Of a DNA stretch of 32,493 nucleotides, positions 1-10,602 are shown one piece after another. A program made the position numbers and the translations under genes. Below the pieces are notes generated by a model. It worked only from the letters and a program-made list of their open reading frames with translations, had not been told where the DNA came from and ran no database searches. The DNA comes from an uncultured Clostridium sp. (GTDB lineage: Bacteria > Cyanobacteriota > Vampirovibrionia > Gastranaerophilales > Gastranaerophilaceae), in NCBI GenBank assembly GCA_905212085.1, contig CAJMDF010000022.1, positions 1 to 32,493 on the forward strand, in the 5' to 3' direction. Positions within the stretch are counted from its first letter, which is position 1; each line of letters opens with the position of its first letter.

Positions 1-30
1 AATAATTAATTAATTAATTAAACAAATATA

Positions 31-59
31 AAAAAGAGAACTTTAAAAGTTCTCTTTTT
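31..59. terminator. Bidirectional intrinsic terminator
   Basis: A perfect inverted repeat has 14-nt arms (31-44 and 46-59) with an A-tract on one side and a T-tract on the other. It abuts the stop codon of the leftward gene that ends at position 60, so it most likely terminates that gene. Its symmetry would also let it stop a transcript arriving from the left. Confidence 0.85.
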
Positions 60-701
60 TTACCAATTATTTCTTGTCAAAGTCTGTTTGGCGTGTCTAT
101 CATACATTTTATCTTTGTACCAAGCGCCCTTAAAAGACTTATCATCATTATACATATATTGCATGTCATGAGAAATAAAATATATTGCGCTGACTAAAGT
201 TCCATTAGCTCTATATTGTTTTGACATATAAGGAAAATTTGGATAATTTTCAGAAAACTTATCAATATATCTTAGTTTTCCCATAGCGTCGTAATAATAT
301 ACAGTTCTCAAATTATTTTTATACTGGATTGCATAACTGATTAATAAATTATCTTTATAAAAAAATCCACAAAGATTTTCACTATCAGTTTCCTTCACAC
401 CATTTTTAACAAGCATGTAGTGTCTTTTAAAATCTTTGTCTTTCAAAAAATCTTTGTATTCAGCCTTGAACTCTTTTTTATTAAATTTATATACAGTATT
501 TTCATCGAAAAGTTCTTTTTGATACTTATCAATCACAGCATCTCTTTCTATTTGTGATATGTCTAACCAATCAAAAACCAAATTTCCTGTAAGAACTATT
601 TCAGACGGTAATTTTTCTAACTTTTTAATTGCATCCATATCCGCTGATAATGAAGCTTTCCCTAACATTAAAATACATAATAATATTGCGAATTTTTTCA
701 T
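60..701 (-). CDS. Secreted hypothetical protein
   Basis: This 213-residue protein is not one I recognise. The start is the ATG at 701, where GGAG lies 7 nt upstream. A longer frame reaching 761 would put about 20 residues before what is clearly a signal peptide. Residues 1-20 (MKKFAILL...SLSA) form a typical Sec signal, with likely cleavage after the Ala before Asp21. The mature part is rich in Lys, Asp and Tyr, with a C-terminal region of short beta-like segments containing repeated Tyr and Asn-Gly, and no catalytic motif that I can see. It is transcribed away from rpoB, has its own candidate promoter, and ends at a strong terminator, so it is monocistronic. A periplasmic or surface role is inferred only from the signal peptide. 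Confidence 0.8.
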   Translation of the reverse strand: MKKFAILLCILMLGKASLSADMDAIKKLEKLPSEIVLTGNLVFDWLDISQIERDAVIDKYQKELFDENTVYKFNKKEFKAEYKDFLKDKDFKRHYMLVKNGVKETDSENLCGFFYKDNLLISYAIQYKNNLRTVYYYDAMGKLRYIDKFSENYPNFPYMSKQYRANGTLVSAIYFISHDMQYMYNDDKSFKGAWYKDKMYDRHAKQTLTRNNW

Positions 702-723
702 ATATACTCCTTTAATTTCTATC

Positions 724-751
724 ATCATAATATGAAAAGTTATTATGTCCA
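724..751 (-). promoter_or_regulatory. Candidate promoter of the secreted hypothetical gene
   Basis: On the minus strand TGGACA (751-746) is followed after 16 nt by TATGAT (729-724), about 22 nt before the start codon at 701. The -35 matches consensus at 5 of 6 positions. No transcript evidence. Confidence 0.5.
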
Positions 752-861
752 GACTTGACACTAAAACACAGAGCTAATCAAGGTTTTCAGATAATAAAAT
801 CGGGCATTTAACATAATGTAACAAAATTTTAACATATTTTTTTAAATTAAGCGATATTTTC

Positions 862-889
862 TTGACGACAAAAATTGATGTATTATGAT
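862..889 (+). promoter_or_regulatory. Candidate promoter of rpoB-rpoC1-rpoC2
   Basis: TTGACG (862-867), a 16-nt spacer and TATGAT (884-889) form a good sigma-70-type promoter. It is the best match upstream of rpoB. It predicts a start near 896 and a long leader of about 215 nt. Ribosomal protein genes rplJ/rplL are not found immediately upstream, so the polymerase genes probably start from here. Confidence 0.6.
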
Positions 890-1029
890 AAAGTAACATG
901 GTAAATTTAAGTTAGGTGTACTATGCCTAAATTGAATTAGTCCATAAAAATTCATTAAGCTGAAGTTCAGTAAAATGAAAGGTTTACAGCCTCAAGTTAG
1001 ATTTTTATTATTGTAAATATTTCATAAGC

Positions 1030-1048
1030 TCCTGAAACAAGTTCAGGA
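1030..1048. repeat. Short palindromic element, copy 1
   Basis: The inverted repeat TCCTGAA-ACAAG-TTCAGGA lies in the rpoB leader. Its 15-nt core CTGAAACAAGTTCAG differs by one base from the core of the palindrome at 23659-23679. It could be an RNA stem-loop, a protein site, or a dispersed palindromic repeat. Confidence 0.55.
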
Positions 1049-1110
1049 CGAGAAAATGGAAAAATAATACAATTTTTTATATAGTACGTACACATAGACG
1101 AGGTGAATTA

Positions 1111-4100
1111 ATGTCTAACACAAAATATGCAGAAAGAGTAACTCCAATGGGTATACCACATACTCGTTTGGATGATTTACCGGACCTTATTGAAGTGCAG
1201 AAAAAATCGTTTGAATGGTTTTTAAAAGAAGGATTGAAAGAAGAATTACTATCTTTCTCACCTATTAAAGACTATACAGGCAGATTAGAATTACACTTCT
1301 TACCAAACTATACTTTCGACAATGCGAAGTATACAATTGAAGAAGCAAGAATCCATGACGCTACATATGCAAAACAACTACGCGTAATGGTAAGATTAGT
1401 AAACCGTGACAGCGGTGAAATTAAAGAACAAGAAGTATACATCGGCGATATCCCTACAATGACAGACAAAGGTACTTTCATTGTAAACGGTGCTGAGCGT
1501 GTAATCGTGTCACAAATCGTTCGTTCACCTGGCGTTTACTTCAAACGAGAAATTTCTCCAGCCGGAAAACGTTTATATAACGCAACTATGATCCCTAACC
1601 GCGGAGCTTGGTTGAAAATAGAAACAGATTCTAACGATATTATTTACGTTAAAATCGATAAAAACAGAAAAATTTTAGCAACAACATTATTAAAAGCAAT
1701 GGGCATTTCAGTTTCTGAAATGGAAACTTTATTCACTCACTTTGAATTTTTGAAAAAAACATTGGATAAAGATACCGCAGAAACAACAGATGATGCATTA
1801 ATTGAAGTTTATAAAAAATTAAGACCTGGTGATCCTGCATCAGCAGCAGGCGGACGTTCAATATTAGAAGCTCGTTTCTTTGATGAAAAGAAATATGATA
1901 TTGGTCGTGTAGGTCGTTACAAATTAAATAAAAAATTAAACTTAAATATTCCTAAAAACCAAAGAACATTAACAGTTCAAGATATCGTAGCATCAATCGA
2001 ATACTTAATCAATTTAACATATGATGAAGGTACAGTTGATGATATCGACCACTTAGGAAACAGAAGAATCAGATCAGTAGGTGAATTGTTACAAAACCAA
2101 TTCAGAGTAGGTTTATCAAGAATTGAAAGAATTGTAAAAGAAAGAATGACACTACAAGATTCTGAAACACTTACTCCGTTGAACTTATTGAACACTAAAC
2201 CATTAGTTGCTTCATTAAAAGAATTCTTCGGATCATCACAATTATCACAGTTCATGGACCAAATTAACCCACTAGCTGAATTAACTCACAAAAGACGTAT
2301 TTCAGCATTAGGACCTGGCGGTTTGATGAGAGAACGTGCAGGATTTGCTGTTCGTGATATTCACCCATCACACTACGGACGTATTTGTCCTATTGAAACA
2401 CCTGAAGGTCCAAACGCAGGTTTGATAGGTTCATTAGCTACTCACGCAAAAGTAAATGATTACGGTTTCGTAGAAGCTCCGTTCTTTGTAGTTAAAGACG
2501 GCAAAGTAACAGACGAAGTAGTTTATATGACAGCAGACGAAGACGAAGAATTCCGTTGCGCTCCTGCTGACGTTCAACTAAACCCTGATGGCACATTCAA
2601 AGATGAATATGTACCGGTTCGTTACAGATCTGAATTTACAATGGATCAATCAAGCAAAGTTGACTTTGTCGGTGTATCACCAATCCAAATCATTTCAGTT
2701 GCGACATCATTAATTCCATTCATCGAACACGACGATGCTAACCGTGCATTGATGGGTTCAAACATGCAACGTCAATCAGTACCTCTTTTAATTACTCAAA
2801 GACCGGTTGTTGGTACAGGTATGGAAAAAAGAGCTGCCAGAGACTCTGGTATGGTTGTAATCTCTGATTGTGACGGTGTAGTTGAAAGAGTAGTCGGTGA
2901 AGAAATTATTATCCGCGATATTCACAACAAACCACACGTACATACATTAATGAAATATGTAAGAAGTAACCAAGATACTTGTATCAACCAAAAACCTTTA
3001 GTTCACGAAGGAGATAAAGTAAAAGAAGGCGATGTAATTGCCGATGGTGCTTCTACTAACTGCGGAGAACTTTCATTAGGTAAAAACGTAATTGTAGCGT
3101 ATATGCCTTGGGAAGGTTATAACTACGAAGATGCTATCTTGTTATCTGAAAGATGCGTTCACGATGACATCTTCACATCAGTTCACATTGAAAAATTAGA
3201 AATAGATGCACGTCAAACAAAACTTGGACCTGAAGAAATTACACGTGAAATTCCAAACGTTTCAGAAGATGCATTGAGACACTTGGATGAACGCGGTATT
3301 GTTCGTATCGGTGCAAGAGTTTATGCAGACGATATATTAGTAGGTAAAGTTACTCCAAAAGGAGAATCTGAACATCCACCGGAAGAAAAACTTCTACGTG
3401 CAATCTTCGCTGAAAAAGCAAGAGATGTAAAAGATAACTCATTAAGAGTTCCTCACGGAGAAGGCGGTAGAGTACTCGACGTAAAAGTATTTGACAGAGA
3501 AAAAGGAGACGAATTACCACCTGGAGCAAATACAGTTATCAGAGTATACATCGCACAAAAACGTAAAGTTTCTGTAGGTGATAAACTTTCAGGACGTCAC
3601 GGTAACAAAGGTATCGTTTCTAGAATATTACCAAAAGAAGATATGCCATTCTTACCGGACGGAACTCCAGTAGATATCGTATTGAACCCACTAGGTGTAC
3701 CTTCTCGTATGAACGTTGGTCAAACTTATGAATTATTATTAGGTTTGGCAGCATACTTGACAGGTAACTACTATGAAACACCATCTTTCGATGAAAGATA
3801 CGGTGATAACCAATCAGAAAAAGCAACTAAGGCTGAATTACTAAAAGGTATTAAAGAATCAGGTTGCGATTGGGTAAATGAAGACGGTAAAGTAAGACTT
3901 ATCGATGGTAGAACAGGTGAACCATTTGACGAACCTGTTGCAGTAGGTCTTTCATATATACTTAAACTTGTCCACTTAGTAGACGATAAAATTCACGCTC
4001 GTTCTACTGGTCCATACTCACTTGTTACACAACAACCACTCGGCGGTAAAGCTCAATTTGGTGGTCAAAGATTCGGTGAAATGGAAGTTTGGGCATTAGA

Positions 4101-4428
4101 AGCATACGGTGCAGCATATACTCTACAAGAAATGTTAACAATCAAATCCGATGATGTTAACGGTAGAAACAGAGCATATGAAGCAATCGTAAAAGGTGAC
4201 AACATTCCAAGACCGGGTATTCCTGAATCATTCAAAGTACTTGTAAGAGAATTACAAAGTATCGGTTTGGATATTACGGTAGCGAAAAAAGACGGTCAAG
4301 AAGTAGACTTAATGACTGATATGGACGATTTAAGAAAATCAGCTCCAAGAAGAGTTTTATCAGATATGGATTCTGAGTTGTTAAATATCAACTTCTTTGA
4401 AACACCGACTACATTCGGAGATTTATAG
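1111..4428 (+). CDS. rpoB: RNA polymerase beta subunit
   Basis: The 1105-residue beta subunit is full length for the cyanobacterial type. It forms half of the catalytic cleft with RpoC1/RpoC2. Landmarks are the GAERVIVSQIVRSPGVYF block, the rifampicin region (about residues 374-402, SSQLSQFMDQINPLAEL...), RHGNKG at 829-834 and the C-terminal QPLGGKAQFGGQRFGEMEVWAL clamp segment. Positions matching E. coli D516, H526 and S531 (here D383, H393, S398) are wild-type, so no classical rifampicin-resistance change is seen at these sites. The E. coli 518 position is Ile here, where cyanobacteria often have Thr. The start ATG has GAGGTG 5 nt upstream. It is first in the operon, 58 bp before rpoC1. Confidence 0.99.
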   Translation: MSNTKYAERVTPMGIPHTRLDDLPDLIEVQKKSFEWFLKEGLKEELLSFSPIKDYTGRLELHFLPNYTFDNAKYTIEEARIHDATYAKQLRVMVRLVNRDSGEIKEQEVYIGDIPTMTDKGTFIVNGAERVIVSQIVRSPGVYFKREISPAGKRLYNATMIPNRGAWLKIETDSNDIIYVKIDKNRKILATTLLKAMGISVSEMETLFTHFEFLKKTLDKDTAETTDDALIEVYKKLRPGDPASAAGGRSILEARFFDEKKYDIGRVGRYKLNKKLNLNIPKNQRTLTVQDIVASIEYLINLTYDEGTVDDIDHLGNRRIRSVGELLQNQFRVGLSRIERIVKERMTLQDSETLTPLNLLNTKPLVASLKEFFGSSQLSQFMDQINPLAELTHKRRISALGPGGLMRERAGFAVRDIHPSHYGRICPIETPEGPNAGLIGSLATHAKVNDYGFVEAPFFVVKDGKVTDEVVYMTADEDEEFRCAPADVQLNPDGTFKDEYVPVRYRSEFTMDQSSKVDFVGVSPIQIISVATSLIPFIEHDDANRALMGSNMQRQSVPLLITQRPVVGTGMEKRAARDSGMVVISDCDGVVERVVGEEIIIRDIHNKPHVHTLMKYVRSNQDTCINQKPLVHEGDKVKEGDVIADGASTNCGELSLGKNVIVAYMPWEGYNYEDAILLSERCVHDDIFTSVHIEKLEIDARQTKLGPEEITREIPNVSEDALRHLDERGIVRIGARVYADDILVGKVTPKGESEHPPEEKLLRAIFAEKARDVKDNSLRVPHGEGGRVLDVKVFDREKGDELPPGANTVIRVYIAQKRKVSVGDKLSGRHGNKGIVSRILPKEDMPFLPDGTPVDIVLNPLGVPSRMNVGQTYELLLGLAAYLTGNYYETPSFDERYGDNQSEKATKAELLKGIKESGCDWVNEDGKVRLIDGRTGEPFDEPVAVGLSYILKLVHLVDDKIHARSTGPYSLVTQQPLGGKAQFGGQRFGEMEVWALEAYGAAYTLQEMLTIKSDDVNGRNRAYEAIVKGDNIPRPGIPESFKVLVRELQSIGLDITVAKKDGQEVDLMTDMDDLRKSAPRRVLSDMDSELLNINFFETPTTFGDL

Positions 4429-4443
4429 GAAAATTACTTGAAA

Positions 4444-4462
4444 GGGGGAAACTATTTCCCCC
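4444..4462 (+). promoter_or_regulatory. GC-rich hairpin in the rpoB-rpoC1 spacer
   Basis: GGGGGAAA-CTA-TTTCCCCC is a perfect 8-bp stem with a 3-nt loop, 15 nt after the rpoB stop. It is followed by ACTAAAAAGG rather than a T-tract, so it is not a standard terminator. In such AT-rich DNA the C5/G5 stem stands out. It may be an RNA processing or stability site, or a partial attenuator. Confidence 0.6.
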
Positions 4463-4486
4463 CACTAAAAAGGAGATAAATAGAAA

Positions 4487-6196
<1,710 letters not shown>

Positions 6197-6205
6197 GCAG
6201 AGATG

Positions 6206-6263
6206 AAGAAGACAGGAGGTCAAGAAGACAGGCTATTTTCAGTAAAAAAATCTGTTACCTCCT
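6206..6263 (+). promoter_or_regulatory. SD/anti-SD inverted repeat and direct repeat in the rpoC1-rpoC2 spacer
   Basis: Two structures overlap. AGGAGGT (6214-6220), a perfect Shine-Dalgarno sequence with no suitably spaced start codon after it, is the exact complement of ACCTCCT (6257-6263), giving a 7-bp stem with a possible inner ACAG/CTGT pairing. An 11-nt direct repeat AAGAAGACAGG occurs at 6206-6216 and 6222-6232. The real rpoC2 SD (AAGGAA at 6291) lies outside the stem. There is no T-tract. Possible roles are ribosome loading or standby, mRNA processing, or tuning of RpoC1:RpoC2 output. Confidence 0.5.
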
Positions 6264-6303
6264 AAAAAACAATAAGCTATGTTATAAAAAAAGGAAATAT
6301 ATA

Positions 6304-9300
6304 ATGGAAACAACATACACTCATGGTAAAAAAACAATAGATTTCATTAACAAGCAAATGGATAAAAAAGGTTTAAACAATTTGCTTTCACAAATGTATC
6401 TAGAGTTTGGCGGAGCTAAAACCGCAGAATTGGCTAACAGCCTTAAAAACCTTGGCTATAAGTATGCTACAAAATCCGGAACAACTATTTCTATCGCAGA
6501 TTTACAAGTTCCGGCAATAAAAAAAGAGCTGCTTAAAGAAGCTGAAACAGAAATTGAAAAATCAACAAACAGATACCTAAAAGGTGAAATTACAGAAGTT
6601 GAAAGATATACAAAAGTTATTGATACTTGGTCTGAAACAACTGCAAAATTAACCTCTCAGGTTGTTGAAAACTTTGATAAATTAAACCCGGTATATATGA
6701 TGGCATTCTCTGGTGCGAGAGGTAACTTATCACAGGTATCTCAGTTAGTCGGAATGAGAGGTTTGATGGCAGACGCACAAGGTCAAATCATCGACTTACC
6801 TATCAAATCAAACTTTAAAGAAGGCTTATCCGTTACAGAATACATCATTTCATCATATGGTGCAAGAAAAGGGCTTGTAGATACTGCGTTAAAAACAGCT
6901 GACTCAGGTTACTTAACAAGACGTTTGGTAGACGTTGCACAAGATGTAATTATTCGTGCTGACGATTGCCATACTACAAAATCAATCAATATGAAACCGA
7001 TTACAGACGGCGATAACGTAATTGTACCTTTAATTGACAGATTATTAGGAAGAACAGTTGCTCAAGACATCGTTGATACAGATGGTACAGTTCTTGTAAA
7101 AGAAGGGACTACAATGAACAGAGATGATGTAAAAAAAGTAGCTCACCTAAATCTTCAAGAATTAAAAGTTCGTTCAGGGCTTACTTGCGGACTTGAATAC
7201 GGTATTTGCCAAAAATGTTACGGTTGGGCAATGACAACTCAAAAATTAGTTGATATTGGTGAAGCAATCGGTATTATCGCTGCTCAATCAATCGGTGAAC
7301 CTGGAACACAGCTTACAATGAGAACATTCCACACAGGTGGTGCTGTAGGCGTTAAAGATGCAATTAAAGAAGTAATTGCAAAACAAGACGGTGAAGTTAT
7401 TTCAAACGTTAAAACAAGAGAATTAAGAACTCGTCACGGGGATGTAGTTAATATTTCAAACTATGAAACTGATATTGAAATTAAAGGTGCTAAAAGAACT
7501 GAAAAATATCATATCCCAGCAGGTTCTACAGTATTCTTTACAAACGGGATGAAAGTTGAAAAAGGGTTCAAACTTGCTCAATTTGAACCGGCAGCACAAG
7601 GCGGATCTCGTTTGACAGAAAAAGCTACAAAAGATATTTCTTCTGATTTATCAGGTGAAGTATTATATGAAGACTTCGTTGCTGATGAAAAGAAAGACAG
7701 ACAAGGTAACATTTCAAGAACTACAAACAAACAAGGTATTATTTGGGTTCTTGGCGGTGATGTATATAACCTTCCTGGCGGTTCTAAGATATTAGTAAAA
7801 GACGGTCAAAAAATTAAAGAAGGCGAAAAATTAGCTGAAACATTAACTATATCAGAACATGGCGGAGAAGTTCGCTTTGGTGAAGACTTAGTTATTGAAG
7901 ATGTAAAATTTGAAGGCAAAAATATTAAAAAGATTGTACAAGGTAAAGAATTGACAATCGTTATTGCTTCATTGATGCCTGAAAACGCTACTTTTGAACA
8001 AACTAAAAAAGAACAATTATGGACAGTTAATAAAACAGGCGAAAAATATATCGTAAAAGCTCCTGTAGATACTACAGTTGAAAATGGTATGATTATCGCT
8101 GAATTAATTGACGATGAATGTGCAGTAAATTCATCAGGTGAAATCAGATATGTTGATGTAGAAGTTGATGAAAATCAAATTATTACAAAACCTGGTTCTG
8201 TAGTATTTATTCCAGAAGAAATTCACCAAATTAACAAAGATTCATCTTTAAAAATGGTTGAAAACGGAACACACGTTACTGCAGGAACTGAAGTTGTAAA
8301 AGATGTATACTGTCACATTGATGGTATTGTTGAATTTAAAGAATACAACGACGTAATCCATGAAATTACAATTCGACCTGGAGAAATCCATCAACTTTCA
8401 AGTGTTTCAGAATTAAAAGTTGATGAAGGTGAAGTTGTAAAAAAAGGAACTGTAATTGCTGAAGGAATTAAAGCTAAAGAAACTTCAATTGTTACAATTA
8501 TGGATTCATCAATTGATGATATTGACATTGATGATTTGGATGAAGAGCTTGATACAAATCTTTCTTTAGACGAAGATAGCATATCAAACCAACCTATTCA
8601 AATCTTAGTAAGACCAGTCCAAGTATTAGAAGTAGAACAGAAAAATGTTTCTATAAAATTTAATACATCAGACAGTTTAATTGATATCGTTCCTGTAACT
8701 CAATTACAATACAAAGATGGAGCAAGAGTAAGAAATCTTGACGGATCAACAATCACAAGAACAAGTTTAGTTCTTCAAATGCAAGGATATTTATCACACC
8801 TAAAAGGTATGGTAGAACTTGATGAAAAAGACAACCTAAGAATTGTTGTATTAGAAAACTTAATTGTTCGTCGTGAATTTGAAGGCAATGCAAAAACTAT
8901 GTCATCACTTCAAACTGAATTATTAGTAAAAGACGGCGAAACAATTGCTCCAAAAACACCTGTTGCAAAAACACAAGTATTAGCAATTAATGATGGTACA
9001 GCTTCTATCAAAACTGATAAAGAAGATACAAGAAGATTGTTATTAACTAGTGAAGCATATGAAACAGTTTTACCTGTAAAAGGTAAAGTAAACGTTAAAA
9101 AAGGTGACTTTGTAAGATTAGACGCAATCGTTGCAGATAGCGGGGAAAAATCTCCTGTATCAGGTATGGTAACAGCTGTTAATAAAGGAGAAATAACTAT
9201 TAGAAACGGCCGTCCATACTTAATCAGCCCAGGTACAATGTTACAAGTAGAAGCAGGGGCTCTTGTTCTACGTGGTGATAACATTGCAACATTGGTATTT

Positions 9301-10164
9301 GAAAGACAAAAAACTGGTGATATCGTTCAAGGTCTTCCAAGGGTTGAAGAACTTCTTGAAGGTCGTAAACCTAAAGATTGCGCTATTTTAGCTGAAGAAG
9401 ACGGTATTGCAGAAATTGAAACTGATGATGATCTACCTAGATTATATCTTGTAACAGATAATGGTAGAACTGAAATTAAATATGCAATTGACGCAAACAT
9501 CGTTGTTCAAAATAAACAAAAAATCAAAAAAGGTCAGCCTTTAACAAGCGGGCCATTAAACCCACACGATGTAATCAGACTTTGCGGACCAGAAGCAGCT
9601 CAACAATACCTTGTAGATGAAGTACAAAGAGTATACCGTTCACAAGGTGTAGAAATCGCTGATAAACACGTTGAAATCATCGTAAGACAAATGACTAAAA
9701 AAGTTAAAGTTGTTGAAGCCGGTGATACAACATTGTTACCTGGTGAATTAGTTGAAATGCAAACATTCGAAAAAGAAAATAAAGAAGTTGAAGAAAAAGG
9801 CGGAACTCCTGCAACTTGCGAATACATGTTGTTAGGTATCACAAAAGCTTCTTTAAATACTGAAAGCTTCATTTCAGCAGCTTCATTCCAGGAAACAACA
9901 AGAATTCTTACAGAAGCAGCTGTAGAAGGTAAAAAAGACATGTTGAGAGGTTTGAAAGAAAACGTTATCATCGGTCGTTTAATTCCTGCAGGTACAGGAT
10001 TCCACCATCTATCAAATGCTAATGAAGAAAAAGAACGCGAAGAAAGAAAACGTGCAGTTGCTCAAAGAAATCAAGCTAGAAAACCATCTGCAATTTTAGA
10101 AGAAATTGAAGGTATGTTTGGAGCTCCTGATTTCCAATTAGGTAACGAAGACGAAGATAAATAA
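6304..10164 (+). CDS. rpoC2: RNA polymerase beta-prime C-terminal part (RpoC2)
   Basis: The 1286-residue protein is the C-terminal half of beta-prime. Residues 135-235 contain the secondary-channel and bridge-helix region (VYMMAFSGARGNLSQVSQLVGMRGLMA and the ISSYGARKGLVDTALKTADSGYLTRRLVD block). The second zinc site follows, with DDCHTT and LTCGLEYGICQKCYGW. The trigger loop starts at about residue 340 (MRTFHTGG) and resumes at about 1005 (GDIVQGLPRVEELLEGRKP). The roughly 650 residues between are an SI3-type insertion of repeated beta modules, as in cyanobacteria (E. coli SI3 is about 190). An Asp-rich stretch at about 732-763 lies inside it. The C-terminal tail is charged. The start ATG has AAGGAA 7 nt upstream. 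A strong terminator follows the stop. Confidence 0.98.
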   Translation: METTYTHGKKTIDFINKQMDKKGLNNLLSQMYLEFGGAKTAELANSLKNLGYKYATKSGTTISIADLQVPAIKKELLKEAETEIEKSTNRYLKGEITEVERYTKVIDTWSETTAKLTSQVVENFDKLNPVYMMAFSGARGNLSQVSQLVGMRGLMADAQGQIIDLPIKSNFKEGLSVTEYIISSYGARKGLVDTALKTADSGYLTRRLVDVAQDVIIRADDCHTTKSINMKPITDGDNVIVPLIDRLLGRTVAQDIVDTDGTVLVKEGTTMNRDDVKKVAHLNLQELKVRSGLTCGLEYGICQKCYGWAMTTQKLVDIGEAIGIIAAQSIGEPGTQLTMRTFHTGGAVGVKDAIKEVIAKQDGEVISNVKTRELRTRHGDVVNISNYETDIEIKGAKRTEKYHIPAGSTVFFTNGMKVEKGFKLAQFEPAAQGGSRLTEKATKDISSDLSGEVLYEDFVADEKKDRQGNISRTTNKQGIIWVLGGDVYNLPGGSKILVKDGQKIKEGEKLAETLTISEHGGEVRFGEDLVIEDVKFEGKNIKKIVQGKELTIVIASLMPENATFEQTKKEQLWTVNKTGEKYIVKAPVDTTVENGMIIAELIDDECAVNSSGEIRYVDVEVDENQIITKPGSVVFIPEEIHQINKDSSLKMVENGTHVTAGTEVVKDVYCHIDGIVEFKEYNDVIHEITIRPGEIHQLSSVSELKVDEGEVVKKGTVIAEGIKAKETSIVTIMDSSIDDIDIDDLDEELDTNLSLDEDSISNQPIQILVRPVQVLEVEQKNVSIKFNTSDSLIDIVPVTQLQYKDGARVRNLDGSTITRTSLVLQMQGYLSHLKGMVELDEKDNLRIVVLENLIVRREFEGNAKTMSSLQTELLVKDGETIAPKTPVAKTQVLAINDGTASIKTDKEDTRRLLLTSEAYETVLPVKGKVNVKKGDFVRLDAIVADSGEKSPVSGMVTAVNKGEITIRNGRPYLISPGTMLQVEAGALVLRGDNIATLVFERQKTGDIVQGLPRVEELLEGRKPKDCAILAEEDGIAEIETDDDLPRLYLVTDNGRTEIKYAIDANIVVQNKQKIKKGQPLTSGPLNPHDVIRLCGPEAAQQYLVDEVQRVYRSQGVEIADKHVEIIVRQMTKKVKVVEAGDTTLLPGELVEMQTFEKENKEVEEKGGTPATCEYMLLGITKASLNTESFISAASFQETTRILTEAAVEGKKDMLRGLKENVIIGRLIPAGTGFHHLSNANEEKEREERKRAVAQRNQARKPSAILEEIEGMFGAPDFQLGNEDEDK

Positions 10165-10175
10165 ATAAATAAATA

Positions 10176-10214
10176 AAAACAAAAGAGCCTCAAAATTTGA
10201 GGCTCTTTTGTTTT
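10176..10214 (+). terminator. Strong intrinsic terminator of the rpoBC1C2 operon
   Basis: A 39-nt near-perfect palindrome has 19-nt arms with a GAGCCTC/GAGGCTC core flanked by A- and T-tracts. It lies 11 nt after the rpoC2 stop. A (TAAA)4 tandem sequence sits between the stop and the stem and puts stop codons in more than one frame. Confidence 0.93.
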
Positions 10215-10361
10215 ATATAATTTCAAAATCTAACAGGGTAATAATCGGGTATTTTCCAACTTTTGTTTTTTATATTAAATAAAATTTCTATATCTAAAAG
10301 CTGATTTTTCAAAAGTTTTCATATAACAGTTCCGTAAGATATTTTGAAAGGAATTAAAAAT

Positions 10362-10526
10362 ATGGCTAGAATTATTGAAGGTGAAAGAAGAATTATAAAA
10401 ATGTCAGTTGATGATATCTTAAATATCGTTAGAGAATACCAGACAATTTGCCAAAAGTCCTGTTGTTACGAACATACAAGAGAACTTTTATCTAAAGCAA
10501 ACTTTTACATTCCTGAAGATGTTTAA
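10362..10526 (+). CDS. Small hypothetical protein with a Cys cluster
   Basis: This is a 54-residue protein that I do not recognise. I chose ATG 10362 (MARIIEGERR) because AAAGGA lies about 8 nt upstream. An upstream in-frame TTG at 10344 overlaps that RBS. The sequence is helix-like and charged, with C-x3-CC (QTICQKSCCYEHTRE) near residues 35-40 and no signal peptide. The upstream 197 bp after the polymerase terminator should hold its promoter, but no clear match is visible. It ends 76 bp before the thioredoxin-like gene. The paired cysteines next to thiol-redox genes may be coincidental. Confidence 0.6.
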   Translation: MARIIEGERRIIKMSVDDILNIVREYQTICQKSCCYEHTRELLSKANFYIPEDV

Positions 10527-10602
10527 CCTTTTTAATTACCCAACAGAGGTTTTGAAAAAATCCTTTTTAGTTTATGCTAATATTAAACAGAAAGGAGCTT
10601 TC

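Larger units (their letters stand above)
702..1110. other. Divergent control region, 409 bp, between a hypothetical gene and rpoB
   Basis: No protein gene is visible here. It holds the leftward promoter at 724-751, the rightward rpoB promoter at 862-889, and a leader of roughly 215 nt for rpoB. The leader contains three inverted repeats: TTAGG/CCTAA around 912-930 with extended imperfect pairing, the compact CTGAA-G-TTCAG at 960-970, and TCCTGAA/TTCAGGA at 1030-1048. A five-codon reading frame starts at ATG 923 (MPKLN) with AGGTG in front of it, and sits inside the first hairpin. Whether these elements attenuate transcription is unknown. Confidence 0.6.

Noticed and set aside
1..22. (TTAA)-type tandem repeat at the window start as an origin or MITE end.
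   Set aside because: It is too short and low-complexity, with no partner repeat or DnaA boxes seen.
6197..6303. rpoC1/rpoC2 break as an assembly frameshift or pseudogene.
   Set aside because: The break is at the known cyanobacterial split position, with a proper stop, a 107-bp spacer and an RBS for rpoC2.
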